Below are positions 57,274 through 64,000 of a DNA stretch of 64,000 nt, one piece after another. Position 1 is the stretch's first letter, and each line of letters begins with the position of its first letter. This stretch comes from Klebsiella sp. BIGb0407 (lineage in GTDB: Bacteria > Pseudomonadota > Gammaproteobacteria > Enterobacterales > Enterobacteriaceae), in the NCBI RefSeq assembly GCF_024807845.1, contig NZ_JANUEQ010000001.1, positions 1,503,331-1,567,330 on the forward strand, written 5' to 3'. Both the position numbers and the translations under genes were made by a program. A model generated the notes under the pieces. The model saw only the letters and a program-made list of their open reading frames with translations, did no database searches and was not told the origin of the DNA.

Positions 57274-58920
57274 TTACGGCAAGAATTCCGTTTCAGCAGG
57301 CAAACTGGCCAGGATTTGGGGAAGTGCTTTTTTAAAGGCATCAAAATCAGCAAAAATACGTTCCTCACTCAGAACATGAGGAATAATATGTATTGATTTC
57401 ATGCAGTCAACCTGGCAATCGGCTAATCCCACCATATAAACCTGAATTCCGAGAGCCTCTATATCTGTCATTACGTCCTGCAAGGCATATAAACCCGACT
57501 GGTCCAGATAGGAAACCTGCTCCATGCGTAAAACCAGTATTTTACCCCGGGTGATACTGGCGGCAGTGACCCGAAACGCATAGACAAAACCAAAGAACAG
57601 CGGGCCGGTGACATGTTTAATTAATAAATGCTCACGTAAAGGCTCCGGGATCGTTATTTCATCACCCCATAATTCCTCTTCAGCAAGCGTCAGAACGGTA
57701 TTTTTTTCCGATATAGAGGCCACTTTCACCATAAAAATAAGTGCCGCCACGATCATGCCTGCACCAACAGCCGTGACCATTCCGGCAAAAATAGTGAGAA
57801 CAATCACCATCAGCATAACAAGCACGTCACTACGTGGTGCACGCAGCATATGGGAGAGGCTGCGATAGTCAATAATCCCTAAACCCGCACCGACCAGGAT
57901 CCCCGCCAGTACTGCATTAGGAATATATTGCACGATGCCGGAAAACCCGAGAAGCACCAGCAATAAAAACAGACCGTGGATAATGCCAGAGCTACAGTGC
58001 CTGCCACCGGCTCGGACATTTATTGCAGTACGAACAAATGCCCCGGCACCGGGTAAACCGCCAAATAAGGCAGAGGTCATATTGCCGATACCCTGGCCTA
58101 TCAGTTCCTGATTACTCTTGTGTCGAGTTTTAGTGATGTTATCGGCCACAAGTGACGTCGTGAGTGAATCAATAGATCCGAGGAATGCGAGCTGCAAGGC
58201 AGCCCAAATAAGTAATTTACTCTCAGACCAAGTAAAATTTGGAAGGGTCAAATGGGGTAACCCTGCGGGCATCTGGCCAATTATTGGCACACTTAATCCT
58301 GCAACAACGGAAAGTATCGTCAGCCCAACCAGAGCGATTAGCGAAGCAGGTAACTTCTTTATAAAACGTGGCAGAACGAAAATCAGAATAATGGTGAGCG
58401 CTGCCAGAAGCGCGGCTGCCGGGTTAAATCCGGAGGAAAGCGAGCCCAGAGAATAAATAATTACGACCGGGTCAGAGGCAGGTGAAACCATACCAAGCAG
58501 CGGGAAAATCTGTTGGGTTAGAATAATAATACCGATCCCTGTCATCAGACCTGAAATAACGGGATAAGGCAGAAAACGAATAAACTGTCCTAAGCGTAAA
58601 ATACCAAATAGCATCTGAAACAGACCTGCCAGTAAAAACACCGCCAGCACATTAGGTATATTAATCTCCCCCGAAGGAAGGGTATGGGTAATAACAATCG
58701 TCGACGCAATCAGCGTCATGGGTGCCGTAGGGCCGGATATCTGAACAGGAGTTCCACCAAATAAAGATGCCAGAATACCGACAATAATTCCGCCGTATAA
58801 ACCGGCCTCCGCCCCTAAACCCGAAGCAACCCCGAAAGCCAGGCAGAGTGGTAATGCAACCACACCTGCCGTCAAACCACCGAATATATCACCACGTGTC
58901 GTACGGAATCTCGCAAGCAT
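57274..58920 (-). CDS. SulP-family anion transporter with STAS domain
   Basis: About 548 residues: 10-12 membrane helices, then a C-terminal STAS domain (from about 430) with ILVLRMEQVSYLDQSGLYALQ. SulP signatures include GGLTAGVVALPLCLAFGVASG, SGPTAPMTLI and the GLPGAGAFVRTAINVRAGG loop. Such proteins exchange sulphate, bicarbonate or dicarboxylates (E. coli DauA carries succinate); the substrate here is open. The conserved GGGAGA precedes ATG 58920, while the frame is open to 58995. Not present between gpmA and aroG in E. coli. Confidence 0.9.
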   Translation of the reverse strand: MLARFRTTRGDIFGGLTAGVVALPLCLAFGVASGLGAEAGLYGGIIVGILASLFGGTPVQISGPTAPMTLIASTIVITHTLPSGEINIPNVLAVFLLAGLFQMLFGILRLGQFIRFLPYPVISGLMTGIGIIILTQQIFPLLGMVSPASDPVVIIYSLGSLSSGFNPAAALLAALTIILIFVLPRFIKKLPASLIALVGLTILSVVAGLSVPIIGQMPAGLPHLTLPNFTWSESKLLIWAALQLAFLGSIDSLTTSLVADNITKTRHKSNQELIGQGIGNMTSALFGGLPGAGAFVRTAINVRAGGRHCSSGIIHGLFLLLVLLGFSGIVQYIPNAVLAGILVGAGLGIIDYRSLSHMLRAPRSDVLVMLMVIVLTIFAGMVTAVGAGMIVAALIFMVKVASISEKNTVLTLAEEELWGDEITIPEPLREHLLIKHVTGPLFFGFVYAFRVTAASITRGKILVLRMEQVSYLDQSGLYALQDVMTDIEALGIQVYMVGLADCQVDCMKSIHIIPHVLSEERIFADFDAFKKALPQILASLPAETEFLP

Positions 58921-59363
58921 GACTATCTCCCGAACAGGTTTATAGGTTTGGTTGCAAAAAGATATTGCCAGATCTGGAATAAACTGTGGCAGCAAACGGA
59001 GGATAAACTGAGGGTGGGATTCAAATCGTTCCGACGACGCAGACTGCTCTGCCCGGAATTGAACTGATCCACATGATACTTGTTTAACAGTATCAGCATC
59101 CGTGCGGGTTACCCCGGCGGAACAGTTTTCTCTGCTGGTTGCCTGAATACAGACATCACATCATTGTGCCAGCTGTCTGCCATTGATAGAGCAGACTTAA
59201 AAACATTTTTTACATTACTCCGTATTGAAATATTGTCAATCGGGTTATTTACAGTTCCAATTACCTTAAAAAATTAAATTTATGTGGCGTAATCATATTT
59301 TTTAAGAGAGTTCAGAAAACTTACTGGAACTTTATTTCCCATTAGAATTTCAAATTGAGTGGG
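58921..59363. other. Intergenic region upstream of the SulP gene
   Basis: A 443-base gap that should carry the sulP-type promoter. A short stem (TGATACT/AGTATCA near 59075-59097) is visible. An open frame of 65 codons (59080-59277) has no ribosome site and atypical codon use; I do not accept it as a gene. Confidence 0.35.
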
Positions 59364-59861
59364 TTATTTTAGCCATTTTCTGATGCGCCCACGCGCATTA
59401 GTATAGGGAGAAGAGGTATTAAATTGAATCATCCGTCCTTTAGTCCATTTTTCATACCAGACTATTCCATAAAGCTCTTCATTTGACCGACTGGTAATTG
59501 TTTCAACCAGTTCAGTTTTCACCTGCGTTAATTGTTCAATTAATTCAGTCCAGCTTAAATCTGCATAATCAGTATAAAATTTCTCGGCCAGTAAACCGAG
59601 TTGGTTCCATTTGAAGCCTGTTTCAGGAAAATCTACCGGGAGACCCAGGTCATCCTGATGTAACCATTTCAGTACCAGCCGATTCCAGCCGAGCAGATAG
59701 GACACCAGACAGCCGGGACTCATCTGCGTTCCTGCTACATGGCCTGGCATAGAACATTCATTCGCACGGCTCTCAGGGACTCGCGCTAAGTCAGTATTAA
59801 GCCTGTCGAAGGTAATGGAGATAGCTAATAATAGTTCACTCTTTGATGTCGGTACCGCCAT
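59364..59861 (-). CDS. ClbS/DfsB-family four-helix bundle protein
   Basis: 165 residues of the DinB-like ClbS/DfsB family. Typical segments: MAVPTSKSELLLAI, MPGHVAGTQMS, LVSYLLGWNRLVLKW, PETGFKWNQLGLLAEKFY and the very conserved C-terminus MIQFNTSSPYTNARGRIRKW. ClbS protects colibactin producers by opening the cyclopropane warhead; functions of the many non-clb members are unknown, possibly detoxification. Alone, with its own promoter; no colibactin genes are in the window. Confidence 0.88.
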   Translation of the reverse strand: MAVPTSKSELLLAISITFDRLNTDLARVPESRANECSMPGHVAGTQMSPGCLVSYLLGWNRLVLKWLHQDDLGLPVDFPETGFKWNQLGLLAEKFYTDYADLSWTELIEQLTQVKTELVETITSRSNEELYGIVWYEKWTKGRMIQFNTSSPYTNARGRIRKWLK

Positions 59862-60021
59862 AACAATTCCCCCCTATTCGATTTGAGTACCTGCCGTACC
59901 ACAGAAATATAAAAGTATTCATGGTAATGTGATCCTCTCAATCTATACCCGTGATTTTATTATTGAGATTTGACGTAAAGCAGATTACAGCTAAAAAACG
60001 CTTTTCTTAAAAGGAAATACC

Positions 60022-60447
60022 ATGCGCCAGAGAACTATTGTTTGCCCGGTGATTCAGAATAACGGAGCCTATTTGCTGTGTAAGATGGCTAATGACAGAG
60101 GCGTTTTCCCTGGTCAATGGGCACTGCCGGGTGGCGGGATGGAAACGGGCGAAACCATGGAGCAGGCTCTAAGACGTGAAATAAGCGAAGAACTCGGCGA
60201 TAAGCTTGAGATAACCAGCATCACGCCATGGCGCTTTAGGGATGACACTCGAGTCAAAACCTATGCCGATAAACCGCCTGAAGAAATTTATATGATTTAT
60301 CTGATCTTTGACTGTAAGAGCGCAAACCGTGAGATTACTTTTAATGAGGAGTTTCAGGAAATCGCCTGGGTGGCACCCGAAGAGCTGAAAACGATGAACT
60401 TAAATCAGGCCACTCGCGTCACCTTTGCCGAGAAAGGGCTAATTTAA
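60022..60447 (+). CDS. nudI: Nucleoside triphosphatase NudI (Nudix)
   Basis: 141 residues, equal to E. coli NudI and starting [13 protein letters not shown]. The Nudix box [24 protein letters not shown] is complete. E. coli NudI prefers pyrimidine deoxynucleotides such as dTTP, dUTP and dCTP. AAAGGAAA upstream. In E. coli nudI lies elsewhere (near arn genes), so this is a moved copy. Convergent with aroG. Confidence 0.93.
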   Translation: MRQRTIVCPVIQNNGAYLLCKMANDRGVFPGQWALPGGGMETGETMEQALRREISEELGDKLEITSITPWRFRDDTRVKTYADKPPEEIYMIYLIFDCKSANREITFNEEFQEIAWVAPEELKTMNLNQATRVTFAEKGLI

Positions 60448-60452
60448 GAGGT

Positions 60453-60480
60453 ACTCTCCCTGTCACAATACAGGGAGAGT
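60453..60480. terminator. Bidirectional terminator between nudI and aroG
   Basis: Perfect 11-bp stem ACTCTCCCTGT/ACAGGGAGAGT with a 6-base loop between convergent stops. Confidence 0.75.
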
Positions 60481-60496
60481 CTGGTGCAAACGTATA

Positions 60497-61549
60497 TTAA
60501 TTACGGCGTGCTTTAACCGCAGCAGCCAGCTGGCGTAACACCACTTCAGTGTCTTCCCAGCCAATACAGGCATCGGTCACACTCTTGCCGTAGACTAGAG
60601 GCTCGTTGCTTTCAAGGTTCTGGTTACCTTCAACCAGATGACTTTCAATCATCACGCCAACAATCGCTTTTTCACCGGTTGCAACCTGCTGACTAACATC
60701 ATCGCTGACAGTCAGCTGTTTCTTAAATTGCTTACTGCTGTTGGCATGGCTGAAATCAATCATCACCAGGGGGTCAAGACCGGCTTTAACCAGGCCTTCT
60801 TTCACTTCAGCGACATGTTTTGCGCTGTAGTTGGGTTCTTTACCGCCACGCAGAATAATATGGCAGTCTTCATTACCACTGGTACTGACAATGGCAGAGT
60901 GACCCCATTTGGTCACCGACAGGAAACAATGCGGCGCGCTGGCTGCGTTAATAGCGTCAATAGCAACCTTAATGGTGCCATCAGTACCATTCTTGAAACC
61001 CACCGGGCAAGACAGGCCAGAGGCCAGCTCACGGTGAACCTGAGATTCCGTGGTACGAGCACCAATGGCTCCCCAGCTCATCAAGTCAGCGAGATACTGC
61101 GGGGTGATCATGTCCAGAAACTCACCCGCTGCTGGCAGGCCGCTGTCATTGATTTCCAGCAGCAGCTGGCGAGCAACACGTAGGCCATCATTAATTTGAT
61201 AGCTGTTATCCATATGCGGATCGTTGATTAGCCCTTTCCAGCCCACAGTGGTACGTGGTTTTTCAAAATAGACTCGCATCACGACTTCTAAAGTGTCCTG
61301 TAGTTCTTCACGAATTGCCAGTAAGCGAGCGGCGTACTCTTTCGCAGCTTGGGTATCGTGAATAGAACAAGGACCAATGACGACCAGCAGACGGTCGTCT
61401 TTACCATTCAGAATATTGTGAATAGCACTACGAGCCTTGGAAACGGTTAAGGCTGCTTTTTCCGTCGCCGGGAATTTTTCCAGTAAAGCGACAGGAGGTA
61501 ACAGCTCATTGATTTCTTTAATACGTAAATCGTCGTTCTGATAATTCAT
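60497..61549 (-). CDS. aroG: DAHP synthase AroG (phenylalanine-sensitive type)
   Basis: First step of the shikimate pathway: PEP plus erythrose-4-phosphate gives DAHP. 350 residues, equal to E. coli AroG. MNYQNDDLRIKEINELLPP at the N-terminus, IGPCSIHD, FEKPRTTVGWKGLINDP, GARTTESQVHRELASGLS and FSHANSSKQ identify it. The isozyme call rests on close similarity to AroG rather than AroF or AroH, and on context. Start at 61549; upstream is a TyrR box. Confidence 0.95.
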   Translation of the reverse strand: MNYQNDDLRIKEINELLPPVALLEKFPATEKAALTVSKARSAIHNILNGKDDRLLVVIGPCSIHDTQAAKEYAARLLAIREELQDTLEVVMRVYFEKPRTTVGWKGLINDPHMDNSYQINDGLRVARQLLLEINDSGLPAAGEFLDMITPQYLADLMSWGAIGARTTESQVHRELASGLSCPVGFKNGTDGTIKVAIDAINAASAPHCFLSVTKWGHSAIVSTSGNEDCHIILRGGKEPNYSAKHVAEVKEGLVKAGLDPLVMIDFSHANSSKQFKKQLTVSDDVSQQVATGEKAIVGVMIESHLVEGNQNLESNEPLVYGKSVTDACIGWEDTEVVLRQLAAAVKARRN

Positions 61550-61619
61550 AATAATTCCGTCGGAGTTCGGGGACATTGCTTCATTGCAGTACCTTCAATC
61601 TAACGCGCAGCGCTAAGAG

Positions 61620-61637
61620 TGTAAAAGGGAATTTACA
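61620..61637. promoter_or_regulatory. TyrR box upstream of aroG
   Basis: TGTAAA-N6-TTTACA, a perfect match to the TyrR consensus, 71 bases before the start codon. E. coli aroG is repressed by TyrR with phenylalanine through a similar site. Confidence 0.85.
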
Positions 61638-61740
61638 CCCTGGAGGGAATATTTTTTATCGGCTTTAAATACATTACGGCAGGATAAATATGGCGTGACA
61701 GAGAGGATGATGATGACGGTATGACGTCAGGCAGAAATGC

Positions 61741-61772
61741 AGCCTCGCCTTATCTTCTGATAAGACGAGGCT
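61741..61772. terminator. Stem-loop after pnuC
   Basis: A long stem, AGCCTCG-CCTTATC against GATAAG-ACGAGGCT, with a 4-base loop, eight bases past the pnuC stop. It could serve both pnuC and the aroG upstream side. No strong U-run. Confidence 0.6.
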
Positions 61773-61780
61773 GAAAGTGA

Positions 61781-62497
61781 TTACGAGAGAATGCGTGAGC
61801 CGCGCTGGCTTGCGCTTTTACTCCACATCCGCCATCCGTTCACGGCAACAAACATCAGCAGCAGATACTCGAGCGACATCGCATAGACGCCTTGCAGGGC
61901 GAAAATAACAATACTAATAATGTTAACAATCACCCACAGGATCCAGTTCTCCACATATTTACGGGTCATCAGGATCATGGCCGCTATCGAGAGGACCATC
62001 ATGCAGGAGTCCCAGAACGGGAAGGCATCAGGTTCCAGTACCGGTTGTGTTACATTCATTCCCAGACCTTGCATAACTGAAACTGCGATGCGCGTCAGGA
62101 AAGCAAATACCGGATCGATATAGACAGTCATCAGGCCAATGGCGATAACAATGGCTGCCAGCCAGCCTAAAGCTTTCGGCAATGTGAGCCAGCGAATGTG
62201 TAACGCGGCCTGATTATCACTGCCTTGCCGGGACCAGGCATACCAGCCGTAGATATTCGCCCCAAAGAAAAATAGCTGGAGCAATAAGCTGGCATACAGT
62301 TGAATCTGAAAGAAGATAATGGCAAACAGGGTAACGTTAATTAACCCAAAAGCGTAGTTACTGATTTTTTCCAGGCTCGCCAGCCAAATGCATAATAATC
62401 CCGCTACTGTGCCTATCGCTTCGATCCATGATAAATCATACCCTCCCGCCCCAATAGGGATGTGCACAAGTATGTTCTGTGTACTAAGAAAATCCAT
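61781..62497 (-). CDS. pnuC: Nicotinamide riboside transporter PnuC
   Basis: 238 residues (E. coli 239), seven membrane helices. MDFLSTQNILVHIPIGAGGYDLSWIE, QIQLYASLLLQ, NIYGWYAW and FPFWDSCMMVLSIAAM are as in E. coli. Facilitated uptake of nicotinamide riboside, trapped by NadR kinase. It follows nadA by 20 bases and shares its NadR-controlled promoter. zitB, next to pnuC in E. coli, is absent. Confidence 0.96.
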   Translation of the reverse strand: MDFLSTQNILVHIPIGAGGYDLSWIEAIGTVAGLLCIWLASLEKISNYAFGLINVTLFAIIFFQIQLYASLLLQLFFFGANIYGWYAWSRQGSDNQAALHIRWLTLPKALGWLAAIVIAIGLMTVYIDPVFAFLTRIAVSVMQGLGMNVTQPVLEPDAFPFWDSCMMVLSIAAMILMTRKYVENWILWVIVNIISIVIFALQGVYAMSLEYLLLMFVAVNGWRMWSKSASQRGSRILS

Positions 62498-62517
62498 AGT
62501 TTCCTCAATGCGTAGTA

Positions 62518-63579
62518 TTACGCGTTACCTTTTACAGAAAGACGCAGCTCGGCTGCAAAATCAAGCATGCGATTTAACGGCAGTAGGGCCCTTTCTCGCA
62601 GTTGCGGATCAACATGTATTTCATGCTCCATTCCTCCCAGCTCCAGGCTGTCAGAGATGGCTTTAAGGCCGTTCATTGCCATCCAGGGGCAATGCGCGCA
62701 ACTCCGACACGTTGCTCCCTCACCTGCCGTCGGGGCTTCCAGTAATGTTTTTTCAGGACATTCCTGCTGCATGCGGTAAAAGATACCACGATCGGTTGCC
62801 ACAATGAGCCGTTGATGTGGCAGCGTTTTTGCTGCATTAATCAACTGGCTGGTTGACCCTACCGCATCGGCAAGAGCGACAATGGACTGGGGCGATTCCG
62901 GGTGCACCAGTACGGCGGCATCAGGATAGAGCGCTTTCATCGTCACTAATGCCTGAGTTTTAAACTCGTCGTGAACAATGCAGGTACTTTGCCAGCACAA
63001 AACATCAGCGCCGGTCTGCTGTTGGACGTAGTTACCCAGGTGGCGGTCTGGCGCCCAAATGATTTTTTGCCCCAGACTGTCTAGATGCTCGATTAACTCA
63101 ACGGCAATGCTTGATGTCACGACCCAGTCAGCACGTGCTTTCACTGCCGCAGAAGTATTAGCGTAGACCACAACGGTGCGGTCCGGGTGTTTATCACAAA
63201 ATGCGTTGAATGCCTCTATAGGGCAACCCAAGTCTAGCGAGCATTCTGCCTGTAACGTTGGCATCAGAATGGTTTTTTCCGGACTGAGAATTTTTGACGT
63301 TTCCCCCATAAAACGCACACCAGCGACCAGCAAGGTTGAGGCACTGTGCGCCGCACCAAAGCGAGCCATTTCAAGGGAGTCAGAGATACAGCCGCCGGTT
63401 TCTTCTGCCAGTGACTGAATTTCCGGGTCGGTATAGTAATGTGCCACCATCACTGCATTACGTTCTTTCAGTAAACGTTTTATTTTCTGACGGTAAAACT
63501 GTTTTTCATCCAGGCTGAGTACGGCAGGTTTCGGCGGGAAAGGATAGATTTCGATTTCTGGTTCGAACATCGCTGACAT
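62518..63579 (-). CDS. nadA: Quinolinate synthase NadA
   Basis: Condenses iminoaspartate with DHAP to quinolinate, using a 4Fe-4S cluster. 353 residues (E. coli 347). Cluster cysteines are in [11 protein letters not shown], in STCIVHDEF and in [26 protein letters not shown] and [12 protein letters not shown] are conserved. The start [10 protein letters not shown] at 63579 has GAGATG upstream; the frame is open to 63645 without homology. The C-terminus is a few residues longer than in E. coli. Confidence 0.96.
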   Translation of the reverse strand: MSAMFEPEIEIYPFPPKPAVLSLDEKQFYRQKIKRLLKERNAVMVAHYYTDPEIQSLAEETGGCISDSLEMARFGAAHSASTLLVAGVRFMGETSKILSPEKTILMPTLQAECSLDLGCPIEAFNAFCDKHPDRTVVVYANTSAAVKARADWVVTSSIAVELIEHLDSLGQKIIWAPDRHLGNYVQQQTGADVLCWQSTCIVHDEFKTQALVTMKALYPDAAVLVHPESPQSIVALADAVGSTSQLINAAKTLPHQRLIVATDRGIFYRMQQECPEKTLLEAPTAGEGATCRSCAHCPWMAMNGLKAISDSLELGGMEHEIHVDPQLRERALLPLNRMLDFAAELRLSVKGNA

Positions 63580-63651
63580 AATATCATCTCGTTTTGCCGG
63601 CTTAACTAAATTCATCAGTCCGAGCCAGTTAATCCAATAAGACACTCATTT

Positions 63652-63669
63652 TGTTTTGTATGCTAAACA
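63652..63669. promoter_or_regulatory. NadR box upstream of nadA
   Basis: TGTTTT-N6-TAAACA matches the NadR consensus TGTTTA-N6-TAAACA with one change. It lies 73 bases before the nadA start and would repress nadA-pnuC when NAD is plentiful. Confidence 0.8.
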
Positions 63670-63750
63670 AAATGTAAAATTAAGCAATGCATTTTGTTAC
63701 TTTTTAGACAAAGAAAGGCGAAGCGCCTGGAGTGAAAGGTTCTGGATAAC

Positions 63751-64000
63751 AAAAAGGCGCCTTTAGGGCGCCTTATTACATTGGTGGGTCGTGCAGGATG
63801 ACTCGGCCTGCGGCCTCACCCTTCGGGCCGTTGCTGCGCAACGTTATTACGCTTCGCTTCACCCGAACCTGCTGCAGGTTCGAACCCCGCCCGAATCGCA
63901 CATAGCAAAAAGGCGCCTTTAGGGCGCCTTATTACATTGGTGGGTCGTGCAGGATGACTCGGCCTGCGGCCTCACCCTTCGGGCCGTTGCTGCGCAACGT
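63751..64000 (-). repeat. 156-bp tandem repeat carrying tRNA-Lys 3' ends (rtT-like)
   Basis: Unit 1 spans 63751-63906; unit 2 starts at 63907 and runs off the edge. The 94 bases visible in both are identical. On the minus strand each unit has ATCCTGCACGACCCACCA (63782-63799 and 63938-63955), the last 18 bases of enterobacterial tRNA-Lys with CCA, then ATGTAATAAGGCGCC and a GGCGCC/GGCGCC hairpin with TTTTT, a rho-independent terminator. The rest is GC-rich and contains further short palindromes (TTGCGCAGCAA; AACCTGCAGCAGGTT). E. coli keeps its Lys/Val tRNA cluster beside nadA, so an intact tRNA-Lys probably lies beyond 64000. The plan resembles the rtT repeats after E. coli tyrT. Confidence 0.8.

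Noticed and set aside
59080..59277. 65-codon open frame upstream of the SulP gene
   Set aside because: No ribosome site and no family; likely chance within a promoter region.
63782..63955. Intact tRNA-Lys genes
   Set aside because: Only the last 18 bases of tRNA-Lys are present in each repeat unit; D-arm and anticodon arm are missing.
1..64000. CRISPR arrays, complete insertion sequences, prophage genes
   Set aside because: No regularly spaced repeats, transposase, integrase or phage structural genes were seen on either strand.

Overview
The window is chromosomal DNA of a gammaproteobacterium in Enterobacteriaceae or a close enterobacterial family. Backbone genes run in the order known from the nadA-gal-mod-bio-uvrB-moa-ybh-rhlE arc of Escherichia coli, seen here in reverse orientation, and nearly every backbone product is close to its E. 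coli counterpart in length. It is not E. coli itself: several E. coli genes of this arc are missing (cecR, ybhM, ybhN, clsB, ybhP, ybhB, ybhD, ybhH, ybhI, ybhJ, galT, galK, zitB) and other metabolic modules or orphan genes sit in those places. I do not assign a genus.

Layout, left to right. A truncated orphan gene, a LysR regulator, dusC and rhlE (1-3897) are followed by an unrecognised gene and the ybhGFSR ABC efflux operon with convergent ybhQ (4290-10772). Next comes a carbon-salvage module (11213-18965): a SorC-type regulator facing an operon for a ribose-type ABC importer, MtnK, MtnA and a fuculose-phosphate-type aldolase, which together match the 'DHAP shunt' for 5-methylthioribose or 5-deoxyribose. 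ybhL and moaABCDE follow, with a Moco riboswitch and a perfect ModE palindrome before moaA, then ybhK and uvrB. Between uvrB and bioD lie a LexA box, DnaA-type boxes, a small gene and an AT-rich gene whose product carries an F-box-like motif. The bioA/bioBFCD divergon keeps its BirA operator.

From 33286 to 45880: a MITE-like repeat, another orphan gene, ybhC, pgl, ybhA, modABC with a ModE box, and a compact IclR plus TRAP-transporter plus YiaK-like reductase module. From 45881 to 57201: acrZ, modE, modF, a partial galactosamine (aga) PTS cluster (kbaZ-agaVWEFS), then a degraded gal operon. galE and galM are intact and both gal operators are conserved, but galT and galK survive only as a 129-bp scar. 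gpmA closes this part.

The right end holds a SulP transporter, a ClbS/DfsB-family protein, nudI, aroG with a TyrR box, pnuC and nadA with a NadR-type box. The last 250 bases are a 156-bp tandem repeat whose units each carry the 3' terminal 18 bases of a tRNA-Lys followed by a hairpin. This resembles the rtT repeats behind E. coli tyrT; an intact tRNA-Lys would be expected just beyond the right edge.

Regional themes are molybdenum homeostasis (modABC, modE, modF, moa, all tied by ModE sites), biotin and NAD synthesis, and swapping of sugar-catabolism modules. The radical-SAM enzymes BioB and MoaA release 5'-deoxyadenosine, whose ribose moiety is the sort of by-product the mtn module could recycle. 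The loss of galTK next to a gained aga PTS suggests a shift in how galactose-type sugars are used.
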